A DNA stretch of 64,000 nucleotides from an uncultured Ruminococcus sp. (GTDB lineage Bacteria > Bacillota > Clostridia > Oscillospirales > Ruminococcaceae): assembly GCA_934435205.1 (NCBI GenBank), contig CAKSAK010000002.1, positions 409,142 to 473,141 of the forward strand, given 5' to 3'. Shown piece by piece: positions 58,361-64,000 of this stretch. The notes below the pieces were generated by a model. The model had not been told where the DNA came from. It did no database searches and worked only from the letters and a program-made list of their open reading frames with translations. Numbering within the stretch: the first letter of the stretch is position 1; each line of letters starts with the position of its first letter. The position numbers and the translations under genes were made by a program.

Positions 58361-59309
58361 TTATCGATTAATAGGAAATCCCGTAACTATTCCTTCACCG
58401 CCAGGTTCAACAATAACTCTAACATCTAATCCATGATTTCTACCTTCAACAATAAACCTAACTGGTCGTCCATTTCTTGTGGTTAATGGAGCATTTGCAT
58501 CAGGACCTCCTATTGTAACAGGAGCGTTACGTCCTCCACCAGGTCCTGTTGATTGTCTCCATGTTGAATTTGGACTATTGGCTACATCTTCAACGGCTTT
58601 TATAGCGTAATCGTCTGTCCAAGTGTCAGGAAAAGCACTATTGCCAAATCCCCTATTGGGGCCATGCCCAGGATCATTAGGCCCTTCACCCTCTAATTTC
58701 TACAACATCTGATTTTGGTGATCGTGGTTTACAATTCTTGTTATGCACCCAAACCGCACAATCACCAACAAAATAAGTATGATAATCTTCAACCTGAAAA
58801 TTATACACGGAAACAGATTCAGCAGTTTCTTCAATGAAGAATTTCTCAATTACTAAGTCTTCACCGTTAACACTGATGAGCTTATCACCAACAAGAAGAT
58901 TGCCTGCATTGATGAAGCCTCTACCCTGCACATAGAATGGGTGATTATCGGTTGTTACAATTTCTTCACCATTTATTATAAGGTGAAGAAGCTTTTCCAC
59001 ATGACGGACATACTTTTCAAGAACAATTTTCGGTGCAGTTTCAAGTGTGTCGGGGTTCGTTGAAATAACAACATCTCCTGCCTTGATATTCTCAATTGCA
59101 ACAAGTCCTGCTGTTGTAAGTACCATCGTTCCAGCAATAAAGCAAGCCATATTCTGTGATGCTGCACCACTGAAGGATGAAAGCATACTCACGCCCATCT
59201 GGAAACCATTGTAAATATCGCTCTGATGCAGCTTATTGTTCAATGCCGTTAACGGATTATCGGGATCTATCATTCCCAACCCCATCGACAGCATATCAAA
59301 TCCGTCCAT
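58361..59309 (-). pseudogene. Polymorphic toxin end A: full HINT plus frameshifted EndoU tip
   Basis: This is the only unit with a complete HINT domain: Cys56 in ACFIAGTMVL, TTDNHPFYV, and the terminal VWVHNKNC. The ATG at 59309 has no ribosome site, and the frame opens only 23 codons upstream after a TAA (59379-59381), so the delivery part of the gene is missing. After DVVE the frame meets TGA. One base over, a bacterial EndoU-like domain continues to 58361: GPNDPGHGPNRG, FPDTWTDDYAIKAV, VANSPNSTW, RFIVEGRNHGLDVRVIVE and GIVTGFP. The tip therefore cannot be translated with HINT as it stands. Confidence 0.8.
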
Positions 59310-59409
59310 GCCATTAGAGATCGTTCCGCTGACTTTTGCTGTTGCTTGGATTGCGTTTCCAAATTTCGAACCGCAGGTTTAAAATACCAACGATAAGTAA
59401 TTGAATATA

Positions 59410-59616
59410 CTATTTCAATTTCTTGATATACTCATCTATTCCTAAAACAAGTACCTCCTGCAACATTTCCAAATAACTCTTGTTATAACCACTTTTTGCA
59501 ATCATAATATCAAAGACCTGTCTTAACTTTCCATCAATCATAACCGTTACACCGGTTACTTTCTCTCCAGTAGTTGTATTTTCAAATTCTTCCGCCACTA
59601 TACGCATTTTATTATC
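59410..59616 (-). CDS. Small unknown protein upstream of the array
   Basis: This 68-residue protein reads MDNKMRIVAEEFENTTTGEK and continues VTGVTVMIDGKLRQVFDIMI. I chose the ATG at 59616, with TGGAG 8 bases upstream. It follows a decayed toxin-like fragment, so it may be an orphan immunity gene, but no family is recognised. Confidence 0.55.
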   Translation of the reverse strand, partial: DNKMRIVAEEFENTTTGEKVTGVTVMIDGKLRQVFDIMIAKSGYNKSYLEMLQEVLVLGIDEYIKKLK

Positions 59617-59639
59617 CATTACACACACTCCATTTAATG

Positions 59640-59854
59640 CTATTTTATAATCTTTACATTAGTAGCAGCTTCCTCTATCCATTCAGACCACGGTGCTGGC
59701 AATTCATAACTTCGTCCAGGTGTAGATGTATCAGTTAACTTTGGCGCTGTTCCACCTTGAACTCTTCTATATACTACGACTGAATATAACCACAGTAATC
59801 ATAATAATTTCTTTGTTCTATATTATACAACTGAGAAGCTTCTTCCGGTGTCAT
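59640..59854 (-). pseudogene. Decayed fragment before the array (remnant H)
   Basis: An ATG at 59854 with GGAGTG upstream opens MTPEEASQLYNIEQRNYYDY and stops at 59774. In the next frame VYRRVQGGTAPKLTDTSTPG and APWSEWIEEAATNVKIIK continue to 59640. The second part looks like the end of a toxin or similar protein. One or more small deletions would explain the break. Confidence 0.45.
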
Positions 59855-60382
59855 AGCGTTTCACTCCTCTTATCATAATTAAGTCAAACAAGAAAAACAT
59901 TTATTTCACATAATAAGATGCCTTTTTGACTATATTTACACTTTTTTATTATACTTCGCCTTGAAATATTTGTCAAGTAAATTTTAGAATTCATTAATAA
60001 TTTACATTTTGTCAACTATATTATCATATTTGACTGATTATACGACTTTTATTTAAAATTAACTAATCATTAAGTTCAAACGCCATGCAAGAGCAGAGTA
60101 AAATATTCTTAAAAACTGTCCACTGTGTTTGTCAAGCAAAAAGTGCATAAAATGGGCTCGAAAAAGTGCATAGCCCGGTCAGCACAAGATTAACGTGTGG
60201 GGGCTCGGTTTGCGCATAGAAGGAGCGCCCCTGTTGTGTATTTTTGGAGCCCTTTTTCTGCATTTCTATTTTACCATAAACAATTGTGAACTCCGTTTTC
60301 CAGCATATTAAAGTCTTTTTTAATATCAAATACATATTTGCAACCACCTGTTACAGTATATTCTATAAATGTTTGGCAGTAA
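59855..60382. other. Gene-free stretch downstream of the relaxase gene
   Basis: These 528 bp hold no convincing gene. At 60120-60262 there is a GC-richer, hairpin-prone segment with a direct repeat of AAAAGTGCATA and GGGCTC/GAGCCC arms. A 71-codon open frame across it looks incidental. The rest is AT-rich and featureless. Confidence 0.5.
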
Positions 60383-62839
60383 TTATGATTGCTCATAACT
60401 CTGAGACTGCTCGTCCTTAATTCCAAACGACTGTTTCTTTTGCCTTATCATTCTCCTCAGTCTGCTGTCGACTGTATGTCTGACCGACTTATACTTCTGT
60501 GTATAGTCATCTTCAATACACTTGCAGAGATTAGCGAACAGAGCGAAGATCGTATTTGCAAGTATAGTGTTTTCAAACTGTGCCATATTGTCAAGCATAT
60601 TCTGAGCATACTCATTTCCGTCATTTGCGGACTTTGTAAGCCATTGGGCAGCCTTTTCCTTATCTTTTTCAACTCCCTCTGCCCCGAAAAGATAAAGCCT
60701 GCCGAGCTGATAAGTTGACCACATATTTTCAGCGGATTTTTCAAAATATTCGATGGCTTTAGGAATATCAATCTCCGTTCCAAGTCCCTTTTTGTACATA
60801 GCACCCAGTTTGTAATATAGATTATCGTCCGCCTGACCCTTGCTTTCAAGTTCAAGAAAACCGGATAATGCGACCTTGTAATATCTTTGTGCGGTTTCTT
60901 CACTTTGACTTACATATTCGCCTTTATCGTACATTTGAGCAACAGCGTATGGGGCATAAGGCTGTCCCTGTTCAGATGATTTGCGATACCACAAAAACGC
61001 CTGCGACAAGTCTTTTTCCACACCGTTGCCGTAGTAATATAAATTGGCGAGACTGTATTGTGCGAATTTGTTGCCCTCCTGAGCTGACTTCAAAAACCAT
61101 TCAAATGCCTTTTCATAATCTTGTTCCGTTCCCAGACCATAGCAATGCATTTTTCCGATTCTATACCAAACGTAAGAACGCATATCCACGGGTTTCATGA
61201 CCTGCCATTTGTATTTTGGTTCATATGGAAACATAAAATCTGAGTCCGGCTCGATCTCCATAAAACCCTGAAATGCTTCTTCGTAGAATGAAAAAGACTT
61301 TTTTTCATCTTTTTCGCCGAGTTTATCAGTAGAATAGAGTTTGCCCAGATCTTGAATAGCAAGAACATTACCTGCCCCTGATTCGTTAAGCAAAAGCTGC
61401 TCCGCTTTTTGAAAATCTTCAAGCTTTGATCGCTTGTTATAAATCAGCTTGCAGGCTTCTTTGTAGGAACTACTCCACTTGAGGTAATATTTGCTTTTCG
61501 GAGCGTCATCAACATCGACTGTTACCGCATTTTCACCACTCCAAATGAAATCTTCGGCTGTCAGATCATCGTTATTTGAAAATGTCACTTTATCATTTTC
61601 GGATTGCTCAGATTCATCGAACTGTGGAGAAATATCAACATAAAAGTCATCATTCTCAAATTGTTCTGTTGGATCGGGTTCTTCAATTTCTACATCAATG
61701 ACAGGATAATTCATGTCAAGCACAGTTCTGATTATCATATTCCGCACAGGCTGAAAAACTTTGTTATCAACCAATGGCGGCAGTTCTTTTTCTTTTTGCG
61801 TATAGGTCTTGTATTTCAAGCTCTCCAAACTGCACCATTTTTCATAAAGCTGACGGATATTATTGTCTTTTGCAAGTTCTGAAAAAATACTGTTGACCGT
61901 TTCTTTGACATCAGGCGGAAGGTACCCATATACTTTTTTGCCTTTAACATTCTGTAACTGAGAATATAGTTTGCGGATAAGATTTTCAAGCTGCGGATTT
62001 TCAAAACCGCCTTGCTGAACTTTTCTGACAATACTTTTAAACTCCGTTTTTGATACAGCTTTCAATTCGTCACGGCTTAACGTCTGCTCCTGATATATGG
62101 ACTGCAAATCGTCCTTAAATATATCGTTTGCAAAAGCTGAACGAATCTTATTAATTCCCTCGTTTGTTAAGAATCCTTCCTTTGTATTTTCGGAATAAAC
62201 AAGCAGATGAATATGCGGATGATGAGTAGTGTCATGAAATGCGGCGTACCATTTTAAATTGCATAATGAAATTTTCTGATTTTTTGCAATATCTGAAATG
62301 TGACGCATAACAAGCTGCCGCCACGCTTCCGAATTATCGTAACCAAGTCTAATTGCATCTTCACGACGAAGTGAAATTACGTGGGACCAGACATTGCCTT
62401 TGTGATTTGCTATTTCGTTAGCTACCCTGTCAAGAATTATCGGTTCATCTTTTTCATTGAAAAGACCATGAGAACCTCTTTTCTGAACTCCCGGACGCAT
62501 AGCCATGTAACCGACAAAATTCTGACGATTACCAATGACGTCAGCGTTACGCTCAATGATCGTACTGATTAGTTCCGAAGCGTTTTCTACAGTAGGGTTC
62601 ACAGTGTAGTCCTCATATTCCAAATATTTTTTAGCTTCGGGAAAATCTGAAAGCAGATCGTTTAAAAGCTGTTCTTGATTCTTTGTAGCGTTATCATTTC
62701 TATCCATAATGTTTTGGTCACGGACTTCAACTGTTTCACGGGTTGCGATGTACTTTGTGTAGTTTCTGCGCTTGTTTTTACTTTTCTGTGTACCGCTTTT
62801 TAGGTAGCGGCTTGTTACGATAATTTGAGATAAAGCTAT
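60383..62839 (-). CDS. MobL-type relaxase with Sel1 repeats, apparent ATA start
   Basis: This 818-residue relaxase would nick the element at its origin of transfer. The N-terminal ALSQIIVTSRYLKSGTQKSK followed by KYIATRETVEV and the histidine motif THHPHIH near residue 195 are typical of the MobL (MobP-like) family. The C-terminal third has Sel1 repeats, for example AQYSLANLYYYGNGVEKDLS. The conserved N-terminus lies upstream of the first canonical ATG (62707). The only codon at the right distance from a perfect AGGAGG (62847-62852) is ATA at 62837-62839. No ATG, GTG or TTG occurs in that stretch, so the start is ATA or a mutated ATG. Confidence 0.82.
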   Translation of the reverse strand: MALSQIIVTSRYLKSGTQKSKNKRRNYTKYIATRETVEVRDQNIMDRNDNATKNQEQLLNDLLSDFPEAKKYLEYEDYTVNPTVENASELISTIIERNADVIGNRQNFVGYMAMRPGVQKRGSHGLFNEKDEPIILDRVANEIANHKGNVWSHVISLRREDAIRLGYDNSEAWRQLVMRHISDIAKNQKISLCNLKWYAAFHDTTHHPHIHLLVYSENTKEGFLTNEGINKIRSAFANDIFKDDLQSIYQEQTLSRDELKAVSKTEFKSIVRKVQQGGFENPQLENLIRKLYSQLQNVKGKKVYGYLPPDVKETVNSIFSELAKDNNIRQLYEKWCSLESLKYKTYTQKEKELPPLVDNKVFQPVRNMIIRTVLDMNYPVIDVEIEEPDPTEQFENDDFYVDISPQFDESEQSENDKVTFSNNDDLTAEDFIWSGENAVTVDVDDAPKSKYYLKWSSSYKEACKLIYNKRSKLEDFQKAEQLLLNESGAGNVLAIQDLGKLYSTDKLGEKDEKKSFSFYEEAFQGFMEIEPDSDFMFPYEPKYKWQVMKPVDMRSYVWYRIGKMHCYGLGTEQDYEKAFEWFLKSAQEGNKFAQYSLANLYYYGNGVEKDLSQAFLWYRKSSEQGQPYAPYAVAQMYDKGEYVSQSEETAQRYYKVALSGFLELESKGQADDNLYYKLGAMYKKGLGTEIDIPKAIEYFEKSAENMWSTYQLGRLYLFGAEGVEKDKEKAAQWLTKSANDGNEYAQNMLDNMAQFENTILANTIFALFANLCKCIEDDYTQKYKSVRHTVDSRLRRMIRQKKQSFGIKDEQSQSYEQS

Positions 62840-62850
62840 AGTATCTCCTC

Positions 62851-63759
62851 CTAACCAATATTCAGTTTGTTTCTTGGATGCTTTGTTTTAAGTATCTCTT
62901 TTTGTTTTGCAGACGTAACATGTGTATAAATCTGAGTTGTAGTTATTGAACTATGTCCCAACATTCGCTGTATGTATCGGATATCAACATCTTCTTCGAG
63001 AAGAAGAGTAGCAAAAGAATGTCGGAACATATGGGGCGTTATATGCATATCTACTCCGCACTGTTTGCAATAGAAATTTATCATATTGCGAACAGACTGT
63101 TCGGTCATTCTTCTGCCTAGCTTGTTGACGAAAAAATATCCCGAATCTGGAATCTCTTTTTCAAATAACGAATGATATTTTCTAAGAATACTGAGTACCG
63201 CAAAATTTTCAATAGGTATAATACGTTCTTTTGAGCCTTTACCATAGAATTTAACCGAGTTTCCTAACAGATCAACATTATCTGAACGCAAAGTACAAAT
63301 CTCCGCCACTCTAGCTCCTGTAGCGAAAAGCAATTCTAGAATTGCTGTATTACGAACTGCACTGCGAATCTGATAATCGCTTTTAGCAAACACAATCTGC
63401 TGATACGAAAAAGATATTAGTTTAGCTATAACTCCAAGGGGAATGGTTTTCGGCAGCAGCAAAGGCTCTTTTATCGTTGTTTCCAGTTTGTCAAACGGAT
63501 TAAAGTCGATAAGATCCTGCAAAAGCAGAAAGTGAATAAACGCTTTAAGCGTTGCAAGCTTACGCTTGGCTGTTTTAGGCTTGTACTTTTTGTTGAGATA
63601 TTCTATGTAGTCCCACAAGGCCTGCTTTGAAAGCTCGTTCGAGAAAACTCCGTACTGCGACAAGTCGATTTTATACGCTCGGATCGTTTTCTCACTGAGC
63701 TTTTTGTGATAACGGCAATAATTTATAAATTCGTCAATGTGCAATTTGTATTCAAACAT
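62851..63759 (-). CDS. XerC/D-like tyrosine recombinase
   Basis: This 302-residue recombinase has an N-terminal SAM-like DNA-binding domain (1-85) and a catalytic domain with arginine in ATGARVAEICTLR, lysine in GKGSKER, HMFRHSFATLLL, LGHSSITTTQIYTHV and the tyrosine nucleophile there. AAAGGAG lies before the ATG. Its stop codon overlaps the ribosome site of the relaxase gene, so the two are co-expressed. It could resolve dimers or move the element; the three serine recombinases are alternative integrases. Confidence 0.93.
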   Translation of the reverse strand: MFEYKLHIDEFINYCRYHKKLSEKTIRAYKIDLSQYGVFSNELSKQALWDYIEYLNKKYKPKTAKRKLATLKAFIHFLLLQDLIDFNPFDKLETTIKEPLLLPKTIPLGVIAKLISFSYQQIVFAKSDYQIRSAVRNTAILELLFATGARVAEICTLRSDNVDLLGNSVKFYGKGSKERIIPIENFAVLSILRKYHSLFEKEIPDSGYFFVNKLGRRMTEQSVRNMINFYCKQCGVDMHITPHMFRHSFATLLLEEDVDIRYIQRMLGHSSITTTQIYTHVTSAKQKEILKTKHPRNKLNIG

Positions 63760-63799
63760 AATGGAAAACTCCTTTATTTTTGTATAAGTAGATTTGGCA

Positions 63800-63960
63800 T
63801 TTTCGTCAAATTAAACAAATTAGCCAAGAACTATTCTTTTTATTGATTTTAAATTACATCTATTATATCAGAGTTTTTAACATTTGACAAATTACAACAA
63901 TTTGTGGAAATTCACGAATTTTGTCAGATTAAATTGACATTTTAGGAATTTGGTGATATA
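63800..63960. repeat. Cluster of TTGACA/TTTGTCA-containing repeats upstream of the xer operon
   Basis: This AT-rich segment holds several copies of TTGAC(A)AATT / AATTTTGTCA in both orientations (near 63809, 63884, 63931 and 63938). They could be binding sites for the recombinase or relaxase. The segment runs toward the window edge. Confidence 0.35.
63862..63890 (-). promoter_or_regulatory. Sigma-A promoter of the xer-relaxase operon
   Basis: TTGTCA (63885-63890) and TATAAT (63862-63867) on the minus strand with a 17-bp spacer. Confidence 0.8.
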
Positions 63961-64000
63961 TTTATGGTGAAAAAGTTTAATAAGTGATAACTACAAATTA

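Noticed and set aside
52166..59309. Multi-exon or intein-split single protein
   Set aside because: The HINT parts are separated by unrelated immunity genes and stops, so protein splicing cannot join them. A cassette array explains the layout.
60132..60347. 71-codon open reading frame
   Set aside because: It spans hairpins of a repeat-like segment, has no ribosome site and does not read like a protein.

Overview
The window looks like a chromosomal segment of a gut or rumen Clostridium-class Firmicute, most likely Ruminococcus or a close relative (inference). The reasons are strong AGGAGG-type ribosome binding sites, near-consensus sigma-A promoters with 17-bp spacers, a type II fatty acid operon in clostridial style with FabK as enoyl reductase, a family 3 beta-glucosidase with inverted domain order, and small palindromic repeats scattered between genes.

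Core part, 1-41.2 kb. On the minus strand lie a purine salvage and nucleoside uptake operon (xpt, BMP-type lipoprotein, two-domain ABC ATPase, permease cut by the window edge), an unknown gene, an EAL-type c-di-GMP signalling protein, an MFS transporter, and a run fabD - lipoprotein - dCMP deaminase - aroE - aroK. Divergent from fabD is the long plus-strand operon fabH - unknown - fabK - fabG - fabF - accB - fabZ - accC - accD - accA - acpP, which together with fabD supplies malonyl-CoA, loads the carrier protein and runs the elongation cycle. A Nudix hydrolase, a sodium/solute symporter, a tiny DUF3789 protein, an anion permease, a TetR regulator with a perfect 45-bp palindrome in its promoter, and a heterodimeric ABC transporter follow. 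Then come a ~1920-residue DUF4011 helicase-nuclease, likely a defence protein, and a beta-glucosidase.

Accessory part, about 41.3 kb to the end, almost all on the minus strand. It reads as an integrative mobilizable element. It carries an amidoligase / gamma-glutamylcyclotransferase trio, three tandem large serine recombinases (the middle one without a catalytic domain), a MazF-like toxin gene, a probable structured RNA, a sigma-like factor, an ImmR/ImmA-type repressor-protease pair, a WYL regulator, a MobL-type relaxase with Sel1 repeats and apparently an ATA start codon, and a XerC-like tyrosine recombinase.

The most striking feature is at 52.1-59.4 kb: a tandem array of polymorphic toxin cassettes. 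Each unit is a 5'-truncated pretoxin HINT segment, a different toxin tip, and an immunity gene. Six are recognisable, with one more vestigial HINT remnant at the downstream end and a decayed toxin-like fragment at the upstream end. Only the first keeps the HINT cysteine, and its EndoU-like tip is out of frame. No full-length secreted toxin with a delivery domain is present. The array therefore looks like a silent library of toxin tips and immunity genes. I saw no tRNA, rRNA or CRISPR array.
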